From: Trileptium ribeirensis
Taxonomy: Eukaryota; Nematoda; Enoplea; Enoplida; Thoracostomopsidae
Length of the DNA stretch: 64,000 nucleotides
Assembly (NCBI GenBank): GCA_030248225.1
Contig: JASANE010017431.1
Location: 1-64,000 of the forward strand
Direction: 5' to 3'
The notes beneath the pieces are model-generated. The model was given only the letters and a program-made list of their open reading frames with translations. It had not been told where the DNA came from and made no database searches. Made by a program: the position numbers and the translations under genes. Each line of letters begins with the position of its first letter. Position 1 is the stretch's first letter. Positions 11,066 through 24,400 of this stretch are shown piece by piece.

Positions 11066-11254
11066 GTACGACTGCTGTTAGAAAAAGATCCAATTACAGG
11101 GAAGAAAATGTATCATTACATTACTCCTGGAGTGGCTTTGACCGCACACGGACTTGTTCCAGGAATAGTCCATAACGATAAACTTTACTACATCGATCCG
11201 AAAACGAAAGCTTGCACTGCAACACCACATTATCGAACTATACACGTTCGCTAA
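11066..11254 (+). CDS. Terminal exon of the FN3-like gene
   Basis: Acceptor TATATTTTACAG, 62 codons, stop TAA at 11252-11254. The peptide begins VRLLLEKDPITGKKMYHYIT and contains GVALTAHGLVPG and DKLYYIDPKTKACTATPHYR, with regular coding composition, and enters in phase 0 like the exit of the 8222-8550 exon. Two AATAAA signals follow 144 and 194 bp after the stop. The gene is convergent with CHMP6. No family recognised; the beta-rich pattern is compatible with another FN3-like or related sandwich domain. Confidence 0.7.
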   Translation, partial: VRLLLEKDPITGKKMYHYITPGVALTAHGLVPGIVHNDKLYYIDPKTKACTATPHYRTIHVR

Positions 11255-11397
11255 AAATTAGGCACTAACCCAGATTTCTGGGCACCAAAATTTTATTTTG
11301 AAGCTGGTTTTCATTTTATATCTATTGTAGGCGGTGGTGTTGTTTTCGGCTTTTGTCAGATCTTCTGTTCCTTCGTTGCTTGAAGCAATATATAATC

Positions 11398-11453
11398 AAT
11401 AAATCAATTTATTAGAAAAAATATTTAAAGTATAATATAGAATAATCAATAAA
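11398..11453 (+). terminator. Poly(A) signals of the FN3-like gene
   Basis: AATAAA at 11398-11403 and again at 11448-11453, downstream of the stop at 11254, in AT-rich sequence. Position and spacing suit a 3' UTR of about 170-220 bases. Confidence 0.6.
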
Positions 11454-13015
11454 TGTAAAAGGGTAGTAAGCTGAACTGGGAATGCCGGCCTTGCTACGGT
11501 TTATGATCGCAAACTAAGGGAAAATTACGTCTGGACATATTACGCTGAGGGAGGAGTAACCGGAAACCCGGTTCCGGCGAAAATCGTGTTCAGGTTGCGG
11601 TTCCGGCAAAAACCATACAGGAATTCCGGTTTAAAAATTTTGTTTAAAATTGTCCACATTTTTTGCTTCTCGTGTGGTTCAATCATACGTTATAATGCAC
11701 AACGACCAAGTTCCAACACAACGAAACAAAGGAAAAGACTAACTCAGCAAATTACCATGTGAAACATAAGTAGAGTATAGTTTCAGTAAGAATTTTTCAT
11801 TTTCACCCGGCAGGAGTTTGTTAACAAAACAAAACTATGTCGATGCTTGTAACCACTCAGAAATCTGCGATATGTTAGAATTGAACTGCTCCAACTTGAT
11901 ATACATAATAGAGTATGGATTGTTAAAGTATTCAGCGTAAGCTTGGCTAATATAAATTGCGTGAAGCACTAGCCGGTGCGTTTGTGAACATTGTAATCAG
12001 TCTACACAGTTGGAGTAAAGTAACATATTTGCAAAGCAGCCAGAAACTCCACTCTTGGGAACGAACTGTGTGTATTGAAACTGTGCGAGCAGTATCATAG
12101 TTTCTCATTTTAACATTCTAAACAGCAGAAAATTATCATCAACCATTGACGAGCGCTCGTTGCGCAACGTTAGCCTGAATATTGTGTATGACCAACGGTC
12201 AAAAAATTATAGTATACCTATTTATTCGAACCATATAAACCAATTTCAAGTTTCCTAAGAGGTAACATGTAACGAACGTATGCCTACTAAAGTGAAGTGA
12301 TTGGAGACAGCAAAATTATCTAGTATGCACCTATGCATTACAATAACATTTCCTTGACGCAGTTTACGTTAGCCTGGTCTGTGGAAGGAATTTTGCCATG
12401 GGAGCCGAAAAAAAACCGATATCTTCATTGACAAATAATTTAGCTTCTTCGAAGTCCCATAGAGGCAATAATGTCATCGCAATAGATTGTATTGGAGAAT
12501 TTATTTTTAATACATTTTAAATCCAGATTGCCTTCATTTAGTTCATCTGTTCTACTATGTAAAAGTTTCGAAGACCATGTTCTGGTTTAAATGGATGGTT
12601 CCAGTTATCCCATGATTACGAGGCCAGCCTAACACCGACCAAAATGCGACAACGACGACTAGGACAATTATATAACTCGACCGCCTCGAAATGAATAACG
12701 GCTTAGATACAGATTTATTGGCATTATATAGACTACACACAATATTAGTAGCGCAACTTCGTAACATTATAGCTTAAAACTACATTTATAGGGAAGAAAA
12801 CAAAATGACAGCATGAATCAATTCAAAACAAAATGACAGCATGAATCAATTCAAAGTTTTGACGTAAGACTGGTGTCTATGTATACCCGTTAATTTTATC
12901 CAAATAGCGCCTTTAATTTAATAGTATTAATTGCAAGAATAAGCTTTAACTTACAAGTCCGCAATGTATATGTATATATGAATTAAAAGACGAATAAAGA
13001 TTCAGTCCACATTCA
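11454..13015. other. Intergenic, no gene seen
   Basis: Mixed AT-rich sequence between the convergent FN3-like gene and CHMP6. A 28-bp segment (ACAAAATGACAGCATGAATC...) is directly repeated at about 12800-12856. A minus-strand ORF at 12555-12767 has one hydrophobic run but no other support. Confidence 0.5.
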
Positions 13016-13166
13016 GGCCCTGCTCATGATATACCAAGCCTAGATATCATATCTTATTATAAGACTTATATTATAAAGGAACAACCCCACCACCGACATC
13101 TAGCTCTAAGCTGTTCCTTTTCCTAATCATATCACGTATGATCCCTAAAGGTGACGGGCCATAGTT
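13016..13166. mobile_element. GGCC/CCTAAAGG MITE copy, degraded left end
   Basis: Ends CCCTAAAGGTGACGGGCC like the 2.5-kb element and contains ATGATATACCAAGCCTAGA and AGCTGTTCCTTTTCCTAA. The left end GGCCCTGCTCATGATA is diverged. Non-coding. Confidence 0.6.
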
Positions 13167-13234
13167 TCGATTCCTCTGGGCTTCCGCTGGCAGAAACCCA
13201 ATGACAAAAGCACTATAATTCCATTTCACAATTA

Positions 13235-13638
13235 TGCGTGAGTAAACTTACGGTGACCCCGCCAACCATCCTATTCTGTAATTATCGATATCGAAACGCA
13301 AACCCTTGTAGTGGAAGAAAGGCTAAATTTCTAAATTTTCGCTAAGCGAAAACTGCGAAAAAGCCTAGCCATTTAAATTTGGTTATTCAGTGTTCGCAAA
13401 CAAATTTAATGCATAAGTGCGCTACAGTCAAACCGATCCTATAATTAAGCGCTTGTGGTTCGTGAACAAATTGGTTTAATTAAACCCGACTCGTTCTCAA
13501 AAATTTGAGTAATTTCACTTGAATTTTCGCAAACACTTTTACAGCGAATTCGAATTGATCAATAAGCGTTCCGTAACAATTTTTATGCAAAATGAAAAAC
13601 TAGGATGCTTGGTGTGTTAACGTAAGTTTACTCGCTCA
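13235..13638. mobile_element. TTA-TSD MITE family, copy 2 (404 bp)
   Basis: TIRs TGCGTGAGTAAACTTACGG and CGTAAGTTTACTCGCTCA with TTA on both sides. Shares CCAACCATCCTATTCTG, TATCGATATCGA, AACCCTTGT and GTGTTCGCAAAC with copies 1 and 3. Confidence 0.85.
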
Positions 13639-14041
13639 TTACAAGTTTCATGAGTTACGTAGATTTTATCATCATTCGCAAACGCCATGACAGCGTTTAT
13701 GAGAAGATTTTTAATATGTAGCTATGTGAATTTACAATATATTTCGAATTTTCTAGGCATTGAAGTCCCCGGTTCGACCAAGGGTCTACGGCATACCACA
13801 CCATGAAAAACAATTCTCCAGCGGGCATTTGACACCCCGTCAATTTTTAACCCTTTCATGCACCATATACCCAAATGAATGGGCCCATGTTACGAAGCGA
13901 TGCGCTTCTTGCTAATAAAATTTAGACCCATTAAATTTAAGCAATTTAAGCTTGAAGTGAGTAGTCCAAAAATAATTATCATTTTAATTTTAATACAACA
14001 GAGAACTATTTAAACATACAGTACTGGCCAGAAATGACTAT

Positions 14042-14425
14042 CAGATTTCGAGTGAACGACTCACGAAGAAGTTTCAGGCAAGCGACTGTCGCTTTTGCCA
14101 TGTCCGACGCATAATAATACCAGTACATAGAGTTGGATGCGTTTTCTGGACTAAGGTTTAGTGCCACATCAGATTTCGAGTGAACGACTCACGAAGAAGT
14201 TTCAGGCAAGCGACTGTCCCTTTTGCAATGTCCGACGCATAATAATACCAGTACATAGAGTTGGATGTGTTTTCTGGACTAAGGTTTAGTGCCACATCAG
14301 ATTTCGAGTGAACGACTCACGAAGAAGTTTCAGGCAAGCGACTGTCCCTTTTGCAATGTCCGACGCATAATAATACCAGTACATAGAGTTGGATGTGTTT
14401 TCTGGACTAAGGTTTAGTGCCACAT
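14042..14425. repeat. 128-bp tandem repeat, three copies
   Basis: Unit begins CAGATTTCGAGTGAACGACT at 14042, 14170 and 14298. Copies 2 and 3 are nearly identical; copy 1 differs at a few bases. No coding support. Confidence 0.95.
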
Positions 14426-15088
14426 GATAAAAATTTAGTTTATATTCAGGTATATTCTTTGTGGTTCAGCATTACCGTGAGTGGTTTTGCACACAGAAGC
14501 ATTCTTCTGATCTTTTCCCAATTCGAGAACATTATAAATAATGAAATGTTTGAAAAGATTTTCAATGAACTATAATAAACAAAAGAAAACGTTGTTTGAC
14601 ATATTTTGCATTTCCCTTCGCAGGAATACAATGACAAACATAACGGGCCTGACCGCTGCTCTTACATATTCAGTTCGCAACGGTAGGCAACCACAATACG
14701 AATATTTATAGTAAAAAACATACAGGCACAATTGACCACTGCTCGGTCGTGAGAAAATAAAATTATATATTTCTTTTCACTACTCTCTAGGACCGCAGTC
14801 ATTTGTGGCGGCAAATACTGATAGTTTAAATAATTGTTCATAAGAGTTAGTCCAACTGAGGGGTGGAACCTGCAAAGATATAGAGCTCGGTAAACTAAGC
14901 TAAGGTCCTTACATCAGAGTTATACAAAGCCAATTAAAAAATCAGGGGAACCACCTCCGACCATTCACACTCAGCTTGACTTGGGCCAAACATTTAGATT
15001 GGTTATATTTCACACAATAGTTCTATGAGTTCGAAGCTCCAAAATGTTAAGTATGGCCTTTATGTACATCGTTTTCGCACGGGCTTTG

Positions 15089-15094
15089 TTTATT
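15089..15094 (-). terminator. Possible CHMP6 poly(A) signal
   Basis: First minus-strand AATAAA downstream of the CHMP6 stop codon; assigned by position only. Confidence 0.4.
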
Positions 15095-15422
15095 TAAGAT
15101 TATGTAGAAATATGTATGAACGTGTAAATGTTAACTGAAAATAGTGTGAACCTAAATGAGCTTTTAAAGCAAAGCACCAGATTTTATAATGTAACAGAAA
15201 ACCCACTGCGAAATATAAACATAATATTGCATTGGTGTGTTGTTCTGCTCGAACAGCATCAACTATACCAGGGTACATCGAATACTACAACAGTTATAAT
15301 CATTGCAATGACCAGTACATCACAGTTCAGTCGAAGTCACGGCATTCGATCACTATAACCCTGACGTCTTTGATTCAGTGCCATTCGATACAAGCCAGTC
15401 ACTTATCATGATCCGCTGCCGA

Positions 15423-15478
15423 TTAACTAGCAAGAACGGCTTGCTTCGTCGTTCGCTCGCCACTTGGTCTTTTTTCTC
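15423..15478 (-). CDS. CHMP6 exon 7, terminal
   Basis: Acceptor TTGTTCCAG, 56 bp ending at TAA (15423-15425). Encodes EKRPSGERTTKQAVLAS, resembling the ...QAELVAAS end of vertebrate CHMP6. An AATAAA on the minus strand at 15089-15094 is the first plausible poly(A) signal, about 330 bp on. Confidence 0.9.
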
Positions 15479-18400
15479 CTGGAACAATGACAAATACAGT
15501 AGTTGTAACTGTTCTTGTACTACGTAGGGAAGCATAAAGGTTTTACAGCGTCATATTTTATACATACAGAATTATTCACAACAAGATTTTGTAACTTTAA
15601 ATATCAGCGAATGCTTCATGACTTTATTGGATACAGAAAAGAAATTGACTAAATACTATGTAAGAATAAATAGTGAGTAAGCCAATTAAGAACCCCAAAC
15701 AGAAACCAACATAACTAACGAATATAGAGTTCTTTTGTTATTCCCTTTTGACTTATAAATATGCCAGCGGCTACGCGGACTGGTGTCCTAAATTTGTGCG
15801 ACAACTATTAATTTTGTGCATTAGCATTTACGCAATTGTTTACTAACCTGTTTTTTGCCTAAATACTTCGTACTAGTCACAGAGTGACAAGTAATAAAAC
15901 AGTGACATATTGTGTACCCGAGCAAGAACTTGATTATAAAGAACAAGCCAGAAAGTTCAGTAAGTTTCCAAGCAGTATCACAATCAGGAAAATATAGCAT
16001 TTAAGCAATTGTTTACTAACCTGTTTTTTGCCTAAATACTTCGTACTAGTCACAGAGTGACAAGTAATAAAACAGTGACATATTGTGTACCCGAGCAAGA
16101 ACTTGATTATAAAGAACAAGCCAGAAAGTTCAGTAAGTTTCCAAGCAGTATCACAATCAGGAAAATATAGCATTTAAGCAATTGTTTACTAACCTGTTTT
16201 TTGCCTAAATACTTCGTACTAGTCACAGAGTGACAAGTAATAAAACCGTGACATATTGTGTACCGGAGCAAGAACTTGATTATAAAGAACAAGCCAGAAA
16301 GTTCAGTGAGTTTCCAAGCTCTATCACAATCAGGAAAATATTACAATAGACCAGTTGTATTTTTTGAAAACCTGAGATATGCTGGATGTTGTGCAATGTC
16401 AAACACAACTATTATATATGTGTCACGAACAAACAACTTACTCGTCGGAGATGGCAACTTGTCGGTTGGAACATCTGGGAGCTCCGGAAGTTTTTCTTCG
16501 GTTTCCTAAATGAAAATAAGTATTTGAGCTATCTTTTAATGGCAAAAATACTTCCACAATTCAATTAAACACATTCCTAGCTAAAACTTTTATGAAGGCG
16601 AATAGTCCAACCTACTATTGCGTCCAAAAATATTAAAAGATCAAATACATTTGAAAGTTCAAAATTGAAAAACAAACTAAAATCATAATCGAACGAGATT
16701 AAGTTTTATCAGTTGATGAAAATTTCGTTCAGCCGAAATTAATCAATGTTTCATAAATTTGAAATTTATTTCATTAACGACACCAAAATCCAAATGGTTC
16801 GAAATTTTTTTGATTGAATTGGAACCAATTTGTTTCATAAATTTGACATTTATTTCATTAACGACACCAAAATCCAAAGGTTCGAAATTTTTTTGATTGA
16901 ATTGGAACCAATTTGTTTCATAAATTTGAAATTTATTTCATTAACGACACCAAAATCCAAATGGTTCGAAATTTTTTTAATTGAATTGGAACCAATGGGA
17001 CCAATTTGTTTCATAAATTTGAAATTCATTTCATTAACGACACCAAAATCCAAATACTTCGAATTTTTTTGATTAAATTGGAACCAATTTTCCTGTAATC
17101 TAAATCGATCGATTTTGCACCTATCTTTGGTCGTGATTGAACATGGTTAACGGTTATCACTATGAACACGCTTTTAAAGTGCGGGTTATGCTCAAAATGT
17201 AACAATCGTTAGCAATGAAAGTGTCTTTGGAGGCAAGGTATTAGTCTGCAGCTACGTATATTTTTCAGAAAAGGCGTACAAGCTGTATCTTTATTATAGT
17301 CATCCAATACTCTTATCAAGCATCACTTTCAATGAAACTTCGGCAATGTGTTCGACCGAAAGTAACTTATAACAAATATCTCTTCACTTTTTTATAACAA
17401 ACATTGTAATCCTCAGTTCCAGCCAAAAATGGTTGTCGCTCGCGACTAGATCCAAATGCGGCAGTCATTTCAGGCTCATACTGTGCCAAACGGGGCCTAC
17501 ACTGTAGCTTATCAGGTTTTTCACCGAAGATCGAGCATACCAAAGTGTATTTATGTTGATTTGCTTGATCTTTGATTTCACAGACCATACCACAGAAGTG
17601 TTCCGATCAATTATAATGTAATTTGTGTTGTAATAGTGTTTAAAACTGTAGCGAAAAGTGACCGAATGTGTCATTTAGTTTCTTTAAATGTTATATTAAA
17701 TCAAAAAAGATCGTGAGATAATAAAATCAACGAATCTGAAAATATTTATAATAATATTTATATAAACTGCTTTGGTTTGAAAAGGTCGAATGCCGATAAA
17801 ACACTGTTCTATGCTTTAATTAAATATCTGTGATGGAATCATGTGCAAAATATTGCTGACTTGCTTTCTCAAGATACATTCTAAAAATATAGTCAATATT
17901 CGGAATGTGTTTAATTATAGATACAATGTGATAATCCGTGTTTAAATGTATCCACAAAGAGGACCGCCAACGAACACATAGCACCAAGGCTGGAGCTAGG
18001 AGGTTACACGACATAACAAGATATGTACTTATAATTATTTATAAACGATTTCTCTCTCCGCCTTTATTCCAACACACTATATAAGCCGAAAACTCCAACT
18101 TACCGCAACCAATAGATCTAATTCGGCCATAATATCAGCTTCATCGTCTGACGTAAATGCTCCGGAAACAAGCGAATCGATTTCCTTAAACATTCAAGTA
18201 TGAAAAACAGAATTACGTGCTTCTGTCGCAGTGCATTTTTCCAATGCAACATACATGCATACTTTTGGTAAACAAACTGTAGGATAGGATTAGATAAGGT
18301 AGTGACTGTCAATTAGTTAGTCCCTGACTCAAATTCTGATTCTGTCACACTCCCAGGCATGTTCAATTTCTCAGCTAATGAAAACTCACACACTTAACGT

Positions 18401-21400
18401 CATTGCGCACAAACGAGCGAAGGGAAACAAAGCGAATACGTCTAGTGTGCTTAGAAATTCACAAGTTAAGCTGTCGGAGCACGTTATAAAATCCTAGAAA
18501 GTGAATAATGCACCAGCAATACATTAATTGCAAGGCAACCATTATTAACACGAATTAAATCGCAAGGCCGTATTTTCATCCTCCAATGACTAAAAAGACA
18601 AAAGGTTTTGAAATTACTGATTACAACCTTCAAGAAAAACACGAATTAAATCGCAAGGTCGTATTTTCATCCTCCAATGACTAAAAAGACAAAAGGTTTT
18701 GAAATTACTGATTACAACTTTCAAGAAAAACACGAATTAAATCGCAAGGTCGTATTTTCATCCTCCAATGACTAAAAAGACAAAAGGTTTTGAAATTACT
18801 GATTACAACTTTCAAGAAAAACACGAATTAAATCGCAAGGCCGTATTTTCACCATCCAATGACTAAAAAGACAAAAGGTTTTGAAATTACTGATTACAAC
18901 TTTCAAGAAAAACACGAATTAAATCGCAAGGCCGTATTTTCACCATCCAATGACTAAAAAGACAAAAGGTTTTGAAATTACTGATTACAACTTTCAAGAA
19001 AAACACGAATTAAATCGCAAGGCCGTATTTTCATCCTCCAATGACTAAAAAGACAAAAGGTTTTGAAATTACTGATTACAACTTTCAAGAAAAACACGAA
19101 TTAAATCGCAAGGTCGTATTTTCATCCTCCAATGACTAAAAAGACAAAAGGTTTTGAAATTACTGATTACAACTTTCAAGAAAAATTACATTTTGAAGCG
19201 CCGTACTGTCATGTTGTAGAAATTTAGCGCTTAGCCTATTAATGCATACTGCACAAATACATTTATCGTATTCGGCAACCCGTACAACACATTATATAGA
19301 CCCCTTTGACACTACACCTACACCAGAATTGAAGAAATGACGAAATTTATCTCGCAATTTATCATTTTTAGCCCACTGCAAAGTCTCACAATGTTAATAA
19401 CATACTTAATATGGGTTTGAAACAATGAATCCATTGTATTTAACTAAGTAAACAACCATACAAATATATCGTTCACCCACCACGTTCACGAAACTGACTT
19501 TGTCAAAATTTTACTTTTTGGGGTATTTTGCAAACTTTGGGTCATATCTGGAGTGATAAAACAGCTCTGACAAAACACGTATCAGTAAAGATGTAGCTGA
19601 GCTCGAGTGGACAAATTCTTCGAACTGCGATTACCCCGACAAGAATTAACCTTATAAATGTTGGAAACCCGAGATGGACAAAATCAGAAAACTCTCCAAT
19701 TCCACTTGGTTTTGTTAGAATCTGGGTAGGAGATCAATTATTATAGGACAGCGCAAAAACAAAACTAGGCACACAACTATGATGTATTACATAAAAAATT
19801 GGCAAAAATCCATCAGCCTTATGAAGTCATGTGTGAGACAGATGGCAAAAAATTTTGTACGATTTACGCTGCATGAGCGAACTCGGCTCACAACCATGGT
19901 TCCGTTGTCAATATCTATATTTTTGACAGATAGAAGTCTCGTTCCTACAAACCGTTTATCATAAGGTAGAAACAATTCCATTAACGGGAATTGCAAGAAG
20001 GAACCCTGGGCTGCATCCTTACCAGAAAAAATGATATCGATATCTGAATATGCCTTGAAAAACTGATTTTGGTTGCGAAAAACTTATAATATTGGTTAAT
20101 AGGAAATCAGCTGTCAAAGAAAGGTTTCTTATGGTTATATTATCGTAATGCTGTAATATTAGTAGTAACAGAAATTATCGATTGCACTATTTAAATGTTG
20201 CATTTACCAATCAATTTGTGTACCGGTCCATGGTCAAAAAACGCAAGCCGGTGGCTCGAAACGTACTTAGCAGTGAACAATAATAATTGCAAGCGGCGTA
20301 CGTAAACCACTAAGCTTTTTAGAAGCTGTTGCTCGGTTACTTAAGGAACTTCTCAGCATGAGCGAAAAACAACAAACATTAAAATTTTAGCCACACGACC
20401 AACTTGATAATAGCACAATGCTTGGCAACGTGCGTTGTCGTCGTTTGGCAGCGTTGGGCGTTACACAGTAAATTAAAATGAGAAGTTAGTGCGCCGTTTA
20501 TTCAACAATAATAAAGAATATAAACAAAAAACTTATTCACAGGAAACCACAGCAGCAAGCATATTGTATAGCGTTTTTATTCACATCACAAATTATCAAT
20601 GCTGAGAAAACTGTGTATATTTCTCAGTCGAATTAGTAAACCGATTAGATAAACAATTTCTGTTTAGCATGTTGTCGCTTGTCCTTTGAAAAGCGAGTAG
20701 CGAGGTGCTCAGCTAACAAAATGGATCAAAATTCTGGCCAGTCTATAGCCTTCCGAAAAGTGGGAGAAGAGTCGTGTTCATTCTCGACGGAAATTTCAAA
20801 GTGGGCGCAATAAATTTTGCTTAAAATGCTTAATATTTCCATAATTTCATTAAGTTTTACTGTCGTACAAGTATTTTCAAGCTAGGAAACGGCGTCTTAG
20901 CATTAGAAATAGTGGTGATTAAGGTTAAAAACATTTTATATACAGAGAATATAAATTTTGAGACATACACATTTTTGAATTTAGTTGAATTTTTGATTTA
21001 TTGGATTTGATGGGCTTTCGGCCGAGTGGGGGGAGGGGCGGACATAGGGGATTTGGGAAGTGGTAGGGACCCCCGCTTTGTGGACAGGATGGAGATTATT
21101 TGTTTTTAGCAGCGATGACAGTGGACCGGTTCGGGTTACAAATCTGTCTATGCGGACCGCTGAACCAATACAACGAATTAAAAATTATATGACCAAAACA
21201 GCAAACATTTTTCAGCCCACGTATCTTGGTGAGTTTCAGTCAAAGATTTCCTAATACTGGTATTACACTTGTGTTGTCTCAATTGAGCATGTTTTGTTCA
21301 TATACTTTTCTTACAAATTAAAATATTTTAAGGGCAAATGTTTTTGTTGTGTGACTTGAGACAGCACAGACAGACTTGTTTGTTAAATCTCGAACATTAC

Positions 21401-24400
21401 GGTCCATAAAATTTTGGTAGCTTTTGCGTTATATGTGCATTGTTGTATTTAAAATCCGCTACTTGGTTGTGTTCGTCTTTTTCAATCGAAATTTGTTGGT
21501 AATATTTTTCCAAGATACGACGAACTATTCCCCATCAAAAATTTCCATAATAATTTGCCCTTTAAAGCCAAATACCGAGTAAACAGGAGTTGTTACGAAA
21601 TTTTTTCCCAAACTAACGTTGGTAATCAGAGTTACAATGGCATTCCTTTCTTTACACGTGTTGCGATATAAACTGCATCTAAAATAAGCCTGAAAAGATT
21701 AGGATCACGACTGAAAAAAATTATGTGAGTTGGCTCAAATTAAACTTGTGACTTGGCCGGTCCGGACCGAAAGATTATATCAGGTTGCGGTACGAAGTTT
21801 TGGTTACGTGATTAAAACCACAATCGCATAGTCACACGTAATAGTCTGGCCTTTCAATAGCAGCGGGGCATTCCCCACATTCAAAATCGCCTACGTTCGC
21901 CGCATCTCACGTCAGAAAATCCCCCATCTATGATATTGAAACAAAACATCCGCAATACTACTAGTAACTCTATCGAGATTGCAGAAAGTAATGAAGCATA
22001 GGTACACCTACGCGTATTGCATGCACAGCCAATACGTCGATATGCTATATGTGGATATGACACAATACCGCACAGGTTAGAACAAAACTAACACCGGCAG
22101 TAAGTTTCTCATGCCCCAAAACCACCAAGTGCAAGATATCAGCCTCCCAGGACGTATATAACAGTAAAATTAAGAATTTTGGGTCGATGAACCATGGCGA
22201 CGCCATACCCCCGTACCCTTAGAACCACAGATAGCAGAGCAAAATCAACACCAGCAATGAGTTTGCCATGCCCGAAAACCCCCGAGTAAAACTTTTCAGC
22301 CGCCCAGGACGTCAGAACAAATTTTCGAATTTTGGGTCGAGGAACCATTGGGCACAATACTTCAAAACCCATAAATGTAGAACCGGAGCCTTAATCGAAA
22401 AACAAAAAAGAGGCATCGGCAATATTCATTTTACTATGAAATAAAACCAACCAGACCAAAAATTCGAAAGTTATGATAAAATAATCTTACTTCCGTAAAG
22501 GATACTAACAGGGGGTGAAAACCCCTCATTTTGACCTCTGAACCCGAACCTTGGGGTGTCATACCCTCGTACCCATAGAACCATGGGTCACAGAGCAAAA
22601 CCAATACTGGAAATGAGTTTCCCATGCCCGAAAACTACCAAGTGAAACTTTTCAGCCGCCCAGGACGTCAGAACAAATTTTTGAATTTTGGGTCGGGGAC
22701 CCATTGGGGCACCATACGTTTAACCCCATAACTCTAGAACCGAAGCCTTAATCGAAAACAAAAAAGAGGCATCGGTATTTATCATTTTACTATAAAATAC
22801 AACCAACCAGAGAAAAAATTTCCAAAGTTAAGATAAAAATAAGCTTGCTTCCGTGAAGGATACTAAAATGGGCTGAAAAACCATCATTTTGAACTCTGAC
22901 CCCGAACCTTGGGGGCGCCATACCCCCGTACTCATGGAACCATGGGTCACAGAGCAAAACCAATACCGGCAATGAGTTTCCCATGCTCGAAAACCCCAAG
23001 TGAAACTTTTCTGCCGCCCAGGATGTCAGAACAAATTTTTGAATTTTGGGTCGGGGAACCATTGGGGTCCATACCTCGAACCCCATAACTCTTGAACCGG
23101 AGCCTTAATCAAAAAACAAAAAAGCGGCATCCGCATTTATCATTTTACCATGAAATAAAACCATCCAGGTATAAAAATTCGAAAGTTCAGATAAAAATAA
23201 CTTTGCTTCCGTGAAGGGTACTAAAACACATTTTGAGCTCTGACCACGAACCATTGGGCATCATATCTTCGTGCACATGAAACCATGGGTCACAGAGAAA
23301 AACCAATACCGGCAATGAGTTTCCCATGCCAGAAAACCCCAAGTGAAACTTTTCAGCCGCCCAGGACGTGAGAACAAATTTTCTAATTTTGGGACGAGGA
23401 ACCATGAGGGTGCCATACCTCAAACCCCACAACTCCAAAACCGGAGCCTTAATCGAAAAACAAAAAAGAGGCATCGGTATTTATCATTTTACTATGAAAT
23501 AAAACCAACCAGGGCAAAAATTCGAAAGTTATGATAAAATAACTCGCTTCCGTGAAGTGTAATAAAATGGTGTAAAAACCCACATTTTGACCCCTGACCC
23601 CGGAACCAGACCCCAAATCAAAAACGCTAGGACGGTGAATCGATTATGCCGGTTCGAATTAGCCAAGATCATGAAAATCGGTTAAGGCGTTAACGACTTA
23701 TGGTCGGTCACACACACACACGGAATTTAAAAAATTTCACCCCTGCAACACACAATCTCCACTACGTTTCACTACGTTCTGAGTATCGTTACAATTTTTA
23801 GGCGAATTTAATAAGGTTGCTACGATTCCTAATAATACGATCGGCGCCGAAAATGGCACCACATAGAAAAAATATGTCAAAACGCATGCGTAAGAATAGA
23901 AATATTCGCCTAAAACCAGTCAATAAAATTTTAACAAGATAATGAATATGACAGCCCGCATGCAAATCACACTCCCACATTAATTCCGCAAGTGGAAAAG
24001 TCAGATAATTGTTTGTGGTGATATTTTCCTTTAAAGCTAATTTTCCTATGATTTTTCTAAACTGTAATCGACAAATGCTGTGGCAATTTGACTAACCTGT
24101 TGATATTCAACACCTTCTCGAGTCTCGTCCAAAATTTTTTCAACATCCTCGATTGACATAAGACGATGTAAGTCTTTAAGACATTCATTGCCCACCGATA
24201 AGCTGTCCATTACCGAGATTTGCATTTGCGCTTCTTCAATATCACAGATCTAGAAATATACACTAAGCCCAAATGTAATTTTAGTAAAAATGCTGTCAAG
24301 GTAATAATGTTATGGTAAAAATTCGGCTCAGTATGTAGCAAGCTTACGTATTCCGAAGTACAGTAAATGATAGTTTTCATGCCGTTTTCGGTTCTAAACC

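Noticed and set aside
14042..14425. CRISPR-like array
   Set aside because: The repeats are head-to-tail 128-bp units without spacers in a eukaryotic genome; an ordinary tandem repeat.
17367..17588. Minus-strand ORF with CRPRLAQYEPEMTAAF, at first taken for the CHMP6 C-terminus
   Set aside because: It lies in intron 5, lacks a good acceptor, and the true exons 6 and 7 (MIM2 and QAVLAS) were found further on in correct phase.
21110..21228. Plus-strand segment with good-looking splice sites (TTTGTTTTTAG and GTGAGT), GPVRVTNLSMRTAEPIQRI
   Set aside because: Isolated, antisense within a CHMP6 intron and directly beside a MITE end; no partner exons on the plus strand.
22139..23474. Set of 60-98-codon minus-strand ORFs
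   Set aside because: By-products of the 350-bp tandem repeat; noted as a finding but not called as genes.
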